In this document: positions 27,064 through 37,766 of the stretch, piece after piece
Position numbering within the stretch: position 1 is the stretch's first letter
Layout: every line of letters starts with the position of its first letter
Origin: Diplonema papillatum
Lineage: Eukaryota > Euglenozoa > Diplonemea > Diplonemida > Diplonemidae
Reading direction: 5' to 3'
Length of the DNA: 64,000 bases
Assembly (NCBI GenBank): GCA_030068145.1
Contig: JAPJBO010000372.1
Location: 1 to 64,000, forward strand
Notes under the pieces: model-generated
Databases searched by the model: none
Told to the model about the DNA's origin: nothing
The model's input: the letters and a program-made list of their open reading frames with translations, nothing else
Made by a program: the position numbers and the translations under genes

Positions 27064-27245
27064 AAGCGCCAGCTTTTTTGAAAGGAAATGCTCGACGATG
27101 CTGATCGACAAAGAACAGAAGGGATCCCAAGTGCTGTAACTACCGAACCACGTGTTGAACGGACGTGAGGTCATGCGGGTCTACCCCTACACGACGAATC
27201 ACACAAACACAACAGGTCAAAGTCCTGAGTGAGAAAGCAACACAC
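27064..27245 (+). repeat. Dispersed repeat family G
   Basis: Begins 'agcgccagcttttttgaaag' and continues through 'ctacccctacacgacgaat' to 'cacacggtggtgtaa'. It starts 47 bases after the stop of the unrecognised gene. The 19.17 kb copy likewise starts just after the intron-retained stop of the PhoD frame. Confidence 0.75.
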
Positions 27246-27317
27246 GGTGGTGTAAGCGAAGAACAATTGCTCAGACACGGTCGTAGGGGCCTCCTCCCCG
27301 TGACGATTCGCCTGTGC

Positions 27318-27510
27318 TCTGGTAGCACGGGTGGTCCTGGCTGTGATGAGCTACAAACAGCCGCCTGACCAGACTCACACCGCTGTCCTGTCTGCAGACA
27401 CACAGGTTCCGCGATGATGGTTCGCCTTATGTGTCCGTGGCTTAACACGGCGCAGACGGGACCAGTGCGGTGTTGAGCACACGTCCATTCCAAGCACGTT
27501 CTCGCAACAC
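27318..27510 (+). repeat. Dispersed repeat family H
   Basis: Near-identical to 24546-24760 but missing a few words. It joins the 3' part of the family E element. Confidence 0.75.
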
Positions 27511-28535
27511 CTCCCCACACAGGGGCAACGTGTTGTTCGGAAAAAACGGGTCGTCCATTCCCCCGAACTTCACCTTTCGGGCCCTGCCCTCATAGAGCGA
27601 GGAGGACTCACCGGAGCCACCAGTTCTGAACCGAAGGCGGTTCGACTCCATCTGGACGATGGTAGCCTGCATGGCCTGAAGCACGGGAGGGTTGTTGTGA
27701 GCAACAGGCAGAAGAGCCCACAGAGAGTCGTAAGACGACCTCAGCTCATGCCGGTACGCCTGCCCCGCCTCGTTCACCTCTAACGCCTCGCCAAACCGAC
27801 GGGTGAGGTCATTGCGTAGGGAGAGCCGGCCCCCCGAAGTCTTCAGCAAGGGAGCCCACGTCTGGACTCGTCGCGCGTCTACTTCGGCATTCTCAGCTGC
27901 CTCCTGGCGGTCTCGGGCAGCATCTGCCTTGAGTTTCGACAGCTCAGACTGAGTGCCTGTGAGCTGGTGCAAAAGGAGAGAAAAGGGCGCCTTCCAGGGT
28001 CCATCTGGAAGATTCTCCAGGACCGCCTGTAGGGCTCCTCATCCTCCCCCGGCTGAGGAAACAGCCTCGGGAACTCGATTGGGCCCTCGAGGTCGTCGGC
28101 CATGGCTGCGTGCTTGTTTCGGTCAGCAAGGCAGCAACAGACTGGACAGCTCCAGTTGTCGTCCTTAATGCTTTCCAAGAAGCTTGCAGCGTCCGGTCCC
28201 AACTTCTTGGTTACGCATCCTGCAGATGCGATGTAACCGCAAGAAGCACACCTCGACGAGGTGTCCGGCCTGTGTGCACTGCTGCACGTCGCGAATATGC
28301 ATTCGCTCTCCGCTTCATCGTAATCCTCCCCGCGGGGGAGTTTCACGACGGGGATAGCACCCCATTCGACCTCTCCCTCGAGGATGTCAGTCCGAGTTAG
28401 TGCCATGTTTTGTTTGTTTGTACGTGCCGGGGGAGGATTAGCCTGTTAGTGAGTGATAGTGAGTGAATATGATCGGTAGGCTAAACCTCTCCCAAACACG
28501 CTGCCAGCGTTCTCTTCGTGTTTACAATTAATTGT
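27511..28535 (-). mobile_element. Family E element, longest copy: PHD-like finger plus coiled-coil ORF, broken
   Basis: Reading leftwards, a leader (28535-28407) precedes ATG at 28406 and a frame starting MALTRTDILE. Residues about 35-95 carry spaced cysteines including CASC and end in DNWSCPVC; a W two residues before a CxxC pair is typical of PHD fingers. Around 27975-28030 the protein-like signal moves to another frame, so one or two frameshifts are present. The second frame has a Glu/Lys/Ala-rich coiled-coil-like stretch (SELSKLKADAARDRQEAA) and runs to about 27511, where family H takes over. A PHD finger plus coiled coil would fit an ORF1-type protein of a non-LTR retroelement, but no reverse transcriptase is in the window. 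That assignment is inference. Confidence 0.6.
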
Positions 28536-28957
28536 TATTACTAAAAAAACGGGTTCTCGAACCAGAAACCACCCCGAGGCTAGTACCCGGATGCTAATAC
28601 TGCAGCGAAATTATTGTCGGACCTCCTTCACGATTGCGGAAGCCCCAAAGCAGGACCGACCCCCTTTTGTGCGCGCCCCCCCTGCGGCACCTCGTGATGT
28701 TCGCATCACAAAACAAAGAAGACAGTGAAATGGTCGTTACCTGGTCAGGTTTCGCTCGCGACCGTTTCCTGAACAATCCTTCACTAAATCCGCGGTTAAA
28801 TAACCTGGCCTCAGTGGTGCAAGCACCACGCGCTCTTCAAACCCAAGAAGCATTTTCCCCCCGAACCAAGTGAAAGAGGTGTATTGGTCGTAGAAGCAGC
28901 TCCCCCGAAATCTCCTGGTGTCGGTTCGGGATGGTCGTGCTCAACTAACCTTGCGCC

Positions 28958-29152
28958 TTCTGTCGTTTCCATTTTCTTTTTCTTTCAAAATTGAAGGTAG
29001 TACTTTGTACTGAAGGGGCATTTCCGAAACAAACAACGGGTGTGCACCGCGGTGATTAATGATCAGTTCATGCTGGACGCCCGCTGTTTTGTGCATCAGT
29101 GCAAGACCTAGCACCGGAAATGCTCGCTTTGCCAAGCTTAAACCGTGCCCAT
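28958..29152. repeat. Direct repeat pair, copy 1
   Basis: About 190 bp from 'ctgtcgtttccattttcttt' to 'ccaagcttaaaccgtgccca' recur at 31024-31212 with only a few changes. On the minus strand both copies keep an open frame with GHGLSLAKRAFPVLGLAL and HPLFVSEMP, which I do not recognise. Confidence 0.7.
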
Positions 29153-29487
29153 CGCGGGGGCTTGCTCCTATTCCTTTGGTAACTATGATAAGTCCGTTTC
29201 GAACGGTCTCATCGTCCATTGAGAAATCCGCACTTTCATCTACTGAACGTAGTGCCCCGCGGCGGTTGGTTACGAGCCCCCACCAAACCCCGACCTCCCC
29301 TTCTTTAGATTCGACAAAGGAAGGATGCGAAATATAGTGAAACTAATCAAGCTGCGTTCGGCTTGGAACAGGACCGAACGTTTTTCATCCAAAGGACCCA
29401 CCGACGAGCTCTAACTTTGTGTGTGTGTGTGTGTTGTGGACCCGTTTTAACGTGGCCTTCCTGTACGAGAGACGTCCACGTGTGTGT

Positions 29488-29525
<38 letters not shown>

Positions 29526-29922
29526 AATCCTACATCCTGTCCTGAGGTTACGTTGTCTTTGGTTGTTGCTGTCGCTGCTCAGGTTGCTGCGGCTCAGGCT
29601 TCAGTCGCAGAACAGCAAAAGAAGGGGAAGACAAACAAAGGAACCCATCGAAACAGTTCTTCCTGCGCAAGGAAACAAACAGACGAGCATCTGGCCAGTG
29701 CGTGATGGAGGGTGAATAGACCGCGAAAACGGCCCATCACAACAGAAGGGGAAGGGGGAGATACAAACAAGTAGGGGGCGTTCGAGCGGTGAGCCTGCTT
29801 GTGTTCGTGTGACTACCCCTTTTCCAACCTCGATTCGAGTGGTGTTAAGAAGGAGGCATCGCTTTCTCTGGACAGGATAGGATTCCACTAGACGCGCCTT
29901 CGGCGCTCAAGCAAGCTTGCTA

Positions 29923-30233
<311 letters not shown>

Positions 30234-30289
30234 GCAACACTGCTGAGGCAGCGAAGAGAAATAGCCTCGACACGTACTTAGTACGTTAG

Positions 30290-30400
30290 AAGCAATGGAT
30301 GATATCTAAACCTGTCAATGAACACAATTGGTGGACAAGTCTGGTGCCAGCACCCGCGGTAATTCCAGCACCAATAGCGTATATTAATGCTGCTGCTGAG
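30290..30400 (+). pseudogene. 18S rRNA 530-loop fragment
   Basis: 'caagtctggtgccagcac', 'ccgcggtaattccagca' and 'ccaatagcgtatattaa' match the universal 530-loop region of 18S rRNA in order, with substitutions (for example CACCCGCGG for CAGCCGCGG). Upstream 'aatgaacacaattggtgga' resembles the preceding 18S helix. The match fades after about 30400. The changes in otherwise invariant positions mark it as a relic. Confidence 0.75.
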
Positions 30401-30474
30401 TTTCTCAGGCCAGGCCGATAGGCCCAAGCCGTAAGCACGTCGGTAAGAGACCCAGCAGTCTGAGAGAGTGACCA

Positions 30475-30808
30475 CATATGAGTACGTCTCAAAAAATACC
30501 TTAGAAATTGTGCCCATTTTCATTTTTAATTTGCAGCAAAGGCGTTGCCACGCGGGTGTCCCTGACCCGCACCGTTCCTATACGACGTTTCCGTACCGTT
30601 CCTATACGACGTTTCTGAGCTCGGATTGGCTACTAGATGACTCCCGCGAGGCTTCTATGTCTCTCAAAATTCGATTTTATGGGGTGTTGTGTCCCCCCAA
30701 GCAGGAATTGCAGCACGTCGGAGAAAGTCTATACTGAGGGCAACGCCTGGTCGCAATTCAAAAATGGGCACAATTTCTAAGGTATTTTTGAGACGTACTC
30801 ATATGGAG
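30475..30808. mobile_element. TIR element (MITE-like) beside the 18S fragment
   Basis: Ends are inverted repeats of about 45 bp: CATATGAGTACGTCTCAAAA on the left and its complement on the right, both continuing into a shared 'aatttctaaggta' stretch. A second inner inverted segment is around GGCGTTGCC. The element is 334 bp with no ORF. A target duplication is not obvious. Confidence 0.65.
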
Positions 30809-31023
30809 GTGAGTATTTTAGCGGTCCCAGTAGCGGTGTACGATTGCACCCTGCACACGACTGCTCTACTGTGCAGCACCCCTTGCTTCTTTTGTTTTGG
30901 CTGCTTTTTTTTGTTGATCAGCTTCTATCATCCTCCTTTGGCAGCCTGTTTTTCTTCTCGCACAGGTTGATCTCTTTTCTCCGCTTCTCTCTTGCCCAAA
31001 CTTTCCTTTCGCTGAGTCGAATG

Positions 31024-31212
31024 GGTTCTGTCGTTTCCATTTTCTTTTTCTTTCAAGTAGTACTTTGTACTGAGGGGCATTTCCGAAACAAACAACGGGT
31101 GTGCACCGCGGCGATTAATGATCAGTTCATGCTGGACGCCCGCTGTTTTGTGCATCAGTGCAAGACCTAGCACCGGAAATGCTCGCTTTGCCAAGCTTAA
31201 ACCGTGCCCATG
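31024..31212. repeat. Direct repeat pair, copy 2
   Basis: Second copy of 28958-29152. It lacks a short 'aaattgaagg' segment and has one fewer A near 'tactgaggggca'. Confidence 0.7.
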
Positions 31213-31302
31213 CACCAATTAGCCAACCGGGACAAAATCTACGGCGGACTGGCCCGCTTTTCTGGCATTTTCGGGCTTCGAAAAACTTTGCTGCACGGTC
31301 TA

Positions 31303-31350
<48 letters not shown>
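31303..31350. repeat. (CT)n microsatellite
   Basis: A run of TC with a single T interruption. Confidence 0.95.
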
Positions 31351-31352
<2 letters not shown>

Positions 31353-31714
31353 CAAAAACCCGCAATAAGCTAGACCCCTGATTTTGTTCGTGTTTCTTGA
31401 CGGGCCAACCCTCGAGGGCCGCCATCCCGAGAGTCGGGTCATCGTCTTTAGCAAAAAGGTCCAATATGCGAAATCACGCTGGCCTGAAGCCACGGTAGTA
31501 CCTAGGGAGTAGGAGCTCGGGAGGGGGATGCAACTTTTCAATTGACGACACGGCAGCTGGTTTCTTCCTCAAACACACAAACGGGTAGCAGTCAAGAACG
31601 TGTGTTGTGCTGAATGTTAAACGTCCGTGCGCCCCGCCATCCGCGAACGGGCAGCAGTAGAATCCAGGTCCCGAGAGAAAATAGCTAGAGAGTTGTAGCC
31701 CCTTATTCACCTAC

Positions 31715-32100
31715 CCCCCCGGATGGGACCAGTGCCATGTTCAGCTAATAACCATTCCGAGCACGTCTAGCAGTGCCCCCATTCCAGTAGGGTACTTCTT
31801 GCCGCGTAATGCGACGTGCTGCCCTGGTGTTGCACACGGCAACCCCATGTCCACATGTCCAGTATGCTCTGCGCGGTTTACTTGCGCAAAGTGCTACCGT
31901 AAGACAGGTCAGTGTGGTCCAGTGAGTCGCAGTCACATTTTCTTCCCTGATTGCTGAGTCACGGTTGTAGGAACCTTCCCCCAAAACGGATTTGCCTGTT
32001 CTAGTTGCATGGGTGGTCCTCGCTGGGACGAGCGGTCAACCATCCCAGCCTTCTGAATACCAGCAGTTCGCTGGTGCCCAGCAAACTGGGCCACGGCAGT
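31715..32100 (+). repeat. Family H fragments
   Basis: Two pieces: 'gatgggaccagtgccatgtt' with 'accattccgagcacgt' at 31722-31766, and 'ctagttgcatgggtggtcct' at 32002-32100. They are diverged from the 24.5 kb copy. Confidence 0.45.
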
Positions 32101-32129
32101 GTTGGCAAAAAACAAAAAAAAAAAAACTA

Positions 32130-32990
32130 GCCACAAGGCATTTGCAACACTTTAAAAACGGTACCGACGACCAAAAAAGAGGAGGGGACGTTGCCCCTAC
32201 CTCTACCTGCCCGACGGGTGCTAAACGCGGCGACAGTACTGCGTTTTAGATGTTGAGAACTTCGTTTCTGCCCGGTTCTGCTTCCACTGCTGGTACCAAA
32301 CGGAGAGGGGGAGTTCTGTGCTACGCTGCTTGACGGCATTGTTTCATCAGCAGCCTTGACCGAAGTGAAGCTACCCAAAAAAGGTTGCCAAAGATGCCCA
32401 TTTTTCCGCCAAAAAAAACACTCGTAAACACGGTTTGCCATGGTTTCCAGCCGATTTCGGGCCTATTTGGTTTCAGAATGCTCATAGTTTGGCATCGTGA
32501 AAATTGACCCCCGCGGATACCCATTTGACCCCCCCTACCCTCCCTTTTCCTTACATCTACTTCGAAGAAGACTTGATGCTCATGCAGTGTGCTGTCTAAA
32601 ACATTAAGCCCCCTCACACACCGACACACACGCACGCACACACACAAACACTCACACAAGGAAATGCAGACATCGTATAAAAACGCACCAACACGCGTCG
32701 TTACAACTGCTTCAGCTTCTTTCACCCTCTTGAAGGGTAGTCTTCCTTTCTCCAACTAACCGGTGCTTAGACACGGTTGGTGCATCGTGATGCTCGGCCT
32801 TCAGTTTTTTTTTCGTGTTAACAATACTTTGTTGGTACTAATTCTTTAGCAGTTGGCAACGTACTACATGCAACTTACCGACGCTGGTTCTGGAAGTGCG
32901 TACAAACAAACGAAAGCGCCATGCTAATGTTTTTTGGGCAGACGACTGGTACCGGTGGATTGCAGCATAGGGTTGATCGTAGCATCTTTT
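32130..32990. other. No gene recognised
   Basis: Includes a CACACA-rich stretch at 32617-32660. Nothing else supported. Confidence 0.4.
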
Positions 32991-32994
32991 TTTT

Positions 32995-33195
32995 TTTTGT
33001 ATAAGCACCCCTGCTTTTGTAGGAAATACATGGGGAGACTGCCAGTTGCAAAATGTCATCTCGAAGGAGGTAAATGTGTGCTGTAGCCTCGCGGGCGTAA
33101 GCGTTCAACAAAAAAGACCCACTTTGTGGTTGTATTGTTTTCTCCACCTCTAGCCTCCGTCGAAATGAGCACAAGGCAGTCCCTCGAGTATTTTC
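32995..33195 (+). repeat. Dispersed repeat family C
   Basis: From 'ttgtataagcacccctgctt' to 'agtccctcgagtattttcc'. It lacks the 'cacacgaaacacag' segment found in others. Confidence 0.7.
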
Positions 33196-33634
33196 CCTTC
33201 AAATACGCACGTCCCAGGGCTCTCGCTAGTCCCCCTCAGAGGCCAGAGGAGGCAGCCGTTGCCCTTTGAGTTTCGGCTGATGTGGGAGCGCTTGCTTGCC
33301 TGTGTGCTCTGCTCGAAGATGCGCGGTATCCCGGACATGCCGTTTTCGAGGGACGGTGGTTTGCATTCGAATCACCATCCCCTTTCTTTCAGGTTCCTTT
33401 CTTTGGAGGTCCCTCACGAGAGCCTTGCAAGCACCTGCTTTGTCGACGGTACTCGAGGAGCCCACCAGCTGCAGAAGAATCTGAAATAATTGCAACAAGA
33501 GTCAAGAGTCCCATTCCTGAAAAGTAGCAAATGTGTGCTGCAGCCCATGGAACACGAATAAATAAGGGATGTGGTGCGGGCGGCGCAAACGTTCAACAAG
33601 GGGTGGGGGTTGCGAACTTCCAAGAAGAGAAACC

Positions 33635-33715
33635 TACTACCCTGCCTCACAGCCTCAATGGTCAACCGGAGACCCTAAAACACCGAACCTCTAAACCACA
33701 ATAAACGCTAGAAGT
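33635..33715 (+). repeat. Direct repeat with 36190-36268
   Basis: Both copies share 'gcctcacagcctca', 'accgaacctctaaaccacaa' and 'taaacgctagaa', with the 'ggagaccctaaa' word of family K in between. Confidence 0.65.
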
Positions 33716-33784
33716 TCACAAGTGCCGCAGCCAAGGCGGAGACCGTTGTCTCTCCGCCCCTAACACCAAACTACACGGTACATT

Positions 33785-33990
33785 AGTCATTTGAATAACA
33801 GTGAAATGACTAGTCATATTACTACTGAAGAGTGCTTACTACTGCAGTTTGTGAAGGAATCCCTTTACAAGGCGTACTTTTTCTTCCCACAAAAGCGGGC
33901 TCATTCACTTGTAAGAATGACTACTGCAGTAGTCATTCTTACTACTGACAGTAGTCATATTGACTAGCACGATTTATGACTAGTAAGATC
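33785..33990. repeat. Palindrome-rich stretch
   Basis: Repeated TGACTAGTCA, CTACTGCAGTAG and 'tagtcatattactactga' words in both orientations. It could fold extensively; probably decayed TIR element ends. Confidence 0.5.
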
Positions 33991-34839
33991 AGTAAATGGC
34001 ATGACTTGTGCACCGTGTAAGATCTTTCCCGAGGGAGCGATTCTCGCCCAGAGTTGGGCGCGGCCCTGCCAAATCGACGCGAAGTGCACACGCGTGCAAC
34101 CATGGGGCGGCGAGTGTCTCAGCTAAAAATGCTGTTGCACGATCCCATGCGAGTTGCGGGCGAGGTCGTTCTCTCTTGGACTTCTTCCTCCCTTAGGGGC
34201 GATTGTTGCCAAGTGCACTGATCCCGAAAATGGATGCTGCTCAGGATTCAAGGAGCAGGCGTACTGGAGTGTCCCAGGCGAGTGGGCAACGACCCTCTTG
34301 CGCGTTTGCGGAGATCGCTCTCTGGTTGCAGAATGGGCTTGACCTTTTCCGAGCGTGCGGCTTGAAGCTACTTCCACAGAAGTTGTTCCTACAAAGTGAT
34401 CGACAGCCATTTGATCTGAAAGAAATGCAGACAAACAGTAGTCTCACGAAAGCAACCGGCTGGTGTCACCCCGAGGGCGCACCTTTTAAAATGGACGCGT
34501 CTCAAACTCTTTCCATCGCGAATTAGCTGCCCTGCAAAGTGATCGATGCCAGCCGTTTGACCTGAAGGAACACAGCACGCAAAGTCGCACGTGTCGCCCG
34601 AGATTGCACCATAGAACAAACGGGCAAGCGAACGTCTGGACTAAAGGGCATTCATTATCTTGTCCACGACACGTGCAATACTTGCGTAAGATTCTGTGGT
34701 CATTGCGCTGGCGGAAAGTCCAAGAACATCCCCGAAAAAAGAAATGCATGCGAAGGTTGCCCGGAGACTTCAAACCCCCGGAGTTTTAGGCTAGCTTCCA
34801 CTCCATAGAAGCGGGGGGAAGAGGGGGGGGGGGGCAAGG

Positions 34840-35479
34840 GTACCTGTAAATCCAGGGCCTCCAGGGCCCGGGCCCCGGGCCCCGGGCCCCGGGTTAGCGC
34901 TAGGGTCCAGATAGGGTCCAGGCCCACGGTAATCACGCCATCCAAGGATGGAATCTTCAATATTGCAGCTTCCACAACAAGCGGAGAGCAAGACGAGAAA
35001 AATCAAGAAATAAACTTGATAAAATTTGATAAAAAAAGCTCACAGTCGTGCATTTACCATATGGGCTGAGCGGGCGGAGGCTCTAAGGTGAAATGGTCAA
35101 AATGCCCTGGGAAAAATGTGGGACAAAACTTTCCGAAATGCGGGTTTTTAGAGATTCCGGCCCAAAAAAAAAATTTTTTTTTTCAACGCCCACCTTGCCA
35201 CCTGTGACCTTGGGTGAGCCGTGGTACCCTTTATGCAGCCAGCTAGACCTGCCAGAACCTGAAAACCTCCTTCAGGTTTCGTGGCTGTGTCAAAAAATAC
35301 ATTCCGAGGACGTTTTTGAACGCTTTTGAGTCCGTTGAGCTCAAGGACAGTCTGGGGCCCTGGAATGGAATTGTAAACGAATTGCATCTCGTACCAAAGA
35401 GTTTTTCCTTTGGTAATCGTTCAGGGCCAAAAACCCTGGAAAATTTTCCAGGGCCCGGGCCCCGGATTACAGGTACCCC
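34840..35479. mobile_element. TIR element with GGGTACCTGTAA ends
   Basis: The left end GGTACCTGTAAATCC leads into an alternating GGGCCCC tract. The right end has the reverse order: a GGGCCCGGGCCCCGG tract followed by ATTACAGGTACC. The element is about 640 bp with no convincing ORF. G-rich flanks (G12 or more) make any target duplication unreadable. Confidence 0.55.
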
Positions 35480-35520
35480 CGGGGGGGGGGGGGATGTAGC
35501 GTGCACGTCTACGCGGTCGA

Positions 35521-35656
35521 GTCCAGCCTAGCAGCTGGAGTTAAAAAGGCGGGCGTCACATCCGCTTTTCGGGTGTGGACTTACATGCGTTGGTTGTAGC
35601 TCTTAGGGGTGTGACCCGGGCACACCCTCTTTTAACTCCAGCCTCTGAGGCTGGAC
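35521..35656. mobile_element. Family F foldback element
   Basis: Starts GTCCAGCCT and ends GAGGCTGGAC, with inner arms CAGCTGGAGTTAAAA and TTTTAACTCCAGCC, giving about 26 bp of near-perfect inverted ends. The centre has 'ggtgtg' and 'cacacc' style arms that also pair. The following 'tcaccgtg' is shared with the 56.3 kb copy, so the mobile unit may extend to the right. Confidence 0.65.
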
Positions 35657-36792
35657 GTCACCGTGCATGTGGAGGCGCCTCGGCACGTTTCTCCGCTCAC
35701 TCTCCTTTGCGATTCCTTGCCCGTGGAGAGTTCTCCCTGATGACGACCTCTCAGGGCTCATCACCCTGCTTCGGAAGGGTCTGCACGACCGCCACGTTTG
35801 TGTTTCCGTGTGTGTGCCCTTTCCTTCGGTGAAAGCCGATTTTCTGCGTCAAAAAAAGTACGGACCTCAACAGCCAGAAAGGGGCTGCAAGTATGAGCAT
35901 CTGCGGCATATCAAGACGACGTGCTCTTGTACCCCACTGTTGTCTGCAGACGTGCGGACGTCTGCAGTACCAGCCTGCAGGTAAGCCCGCTCGGGATTCC
36001 CTCATGTAAGGGAAGAGGACGAGGGACAAGTGGGAAGGAGCTGCGGTTATCCTGCGGGGAGCGCGTGCAGACATGGGGGTGGGGGGCCCAAAGACTAAAT
36101 TCAAAGCGGTCTTCTTCTTGGTGTCGGTCGCAACACTTACAAACTTGGCTAGCCGTAGTTAAAGTGTAGAGTCATACCTACATCCCTCATACTACCCGCC
36201 TCACAGCCTCACTGGTCAACCAGAGACCCTAAATCACCGAACCTCTAAACCACAATAAACGCTAGAAAAGGGAGATGGAATCAGCTTCTGCTCTATGTTC
36301 AAGAAGGCGCTGTCGTGTCCGCGCCCTTCGGGCAACCTGGGTTTTTTGTTGTCGCATAAGATCGCAGATCTCAGAAGCATAATTCATCCGGCGAATGCCT
36401 AAAGCTTGTACAAGGTGAATACCCCCCGTTGCTATTCCGAAAACACTGTAACTTCACCCCTCGTTTTTGTGACAAACACACCAGAATCACTGCCTGACCT
36501 TTCTACCTGCTATATTTGCACGCAACGGTGAAGACGAAGCAGCAGACGGATCCAGTATATTCGCAGCAGGAGGAGGAGCGTGTCGTAGCTATTCAAGCCA
36601 CTCCTCCCTCTCTTGAAAAAAAGCACACGATGCTCCTCACTGCCGCGCCACACAGCAAAACATAGGATAATACAGGGGGTCTTTTGCGCACCTCAAATGC
36701 AGGGGACTTTAAAAACCCGGTGTCCCGGTGTCAGACACCGGGAAAACCCGGTGTGTCAAAAAAAGAGGAAAAAAAAAAAAAAAGAGAAAAAG

Positions 36793-36985
36793 TCCTTAGA
36801 GGACTAACACAATTCGTTTATTTCCTTAGAGGTATCAAACAATTTGTTTATTTCCTTAGAGGTACCAAACAATTTTTTTTATTTCCTTAGAGGCCCCAAA
36901 TCGAAATTCTCTAAGTACATTTCTCAGCCAATTTGGCCTAAAAACAATTTTGGAAATTTCCTTAGAGGTACCAAAATTTGGCTTG
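36793..36985 (+). repeat. Tandem repeat, about 30-bp unit
   Basis: The word 'ttccttagaggtaccaaa' recurs about every 30 bp for three to four units and again at 36957. Confidence 0.7.
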
Positions 36986-37052
36986 AAATTGTTACCAGAC
37001 TTTTTGGCTGGAAATGCACTTTGTGTTTTTTTTTGGGTCACAATTCACATTT

Positions 37053-37415
37053 TCCAGATTTTGGCCGTTTTTGCCGATTTTTCCAGTTTTTGGCCATTTT
37101 GGGCCGTTTTTGCCGATTTTTCCAGGTCTTGGCCATATATTCGGCCAATCTTGCCAAGTCCCAGGTTCGGGCCTGACCTCTCGGCTCCACAGGATTATAG
37201 AAATTGGGAAAAATTGGCAAAAATGGGCCAAAGTGGCCAAAACCTGGAAAAATCTGCAAAAACGGCCCGAAATGGCCAAAATCTGGAAAAATCGGCAAAA
37301 ACGGCCCAAGATGGCCGAAAACTGGAAAGTTTGGCAAAAACGGCCCAAAATGGCCAAAAACTGGAAAAATCGGCAAAAACGGCCCAAAATGGCCAAAAAC
37401 TGAAAATCGGGAAAT
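37053..37415. repeat. Long imperfect hairpin built of a 'tggccaaaatctgg' theme
   Basis: The left arm repeats TTTTTGCCGATTTTTCCAG and the right arm repeats CTGGAAAAATCGGCAAAAAC, around a spacer at about 37150-37200. The theme is the same as inside family A elements, but CATAGATGGCC ends are not seen. Confidence 0.65.
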
Positions 37416-37766
37416 TTTTTGAAAATTTTGCTAAAAAGTTGGTCGGGGCATAGCTAGTTCCCTGTCCCCAAAAAGGTCGAGTGCCTACCAAGAGCCTGGA
37501 CAAGAAATGCCCCTCCAAAAAATAAAATAATTCGTCCATAAATTGCATGGCCATAAAATAGAGTTCCACAAATTAAAGGGCCATAAATTGTCAGGGGGTA
37601 CAAGGCCTTCAGGCCAAAAAACGTCCAGATGCGCAAAACACCCGTTTTTGGCCAAAATCACGTCTCTCTGTATTATGCACTGCAGCAAAAAAAAAAAAAA
37701 ACAAAACGTACAAAGAAAAGAAAGGAAGACACACACCCCCTCCCCTTCCTTCTTCTCATCACGCAA

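Noticed and set aside
36950-37453. Lys/Trp- or Phe-rich frames of 110-170 codons
   Set aside because: Translations of the AT-rich foldback words, in several frames at once.
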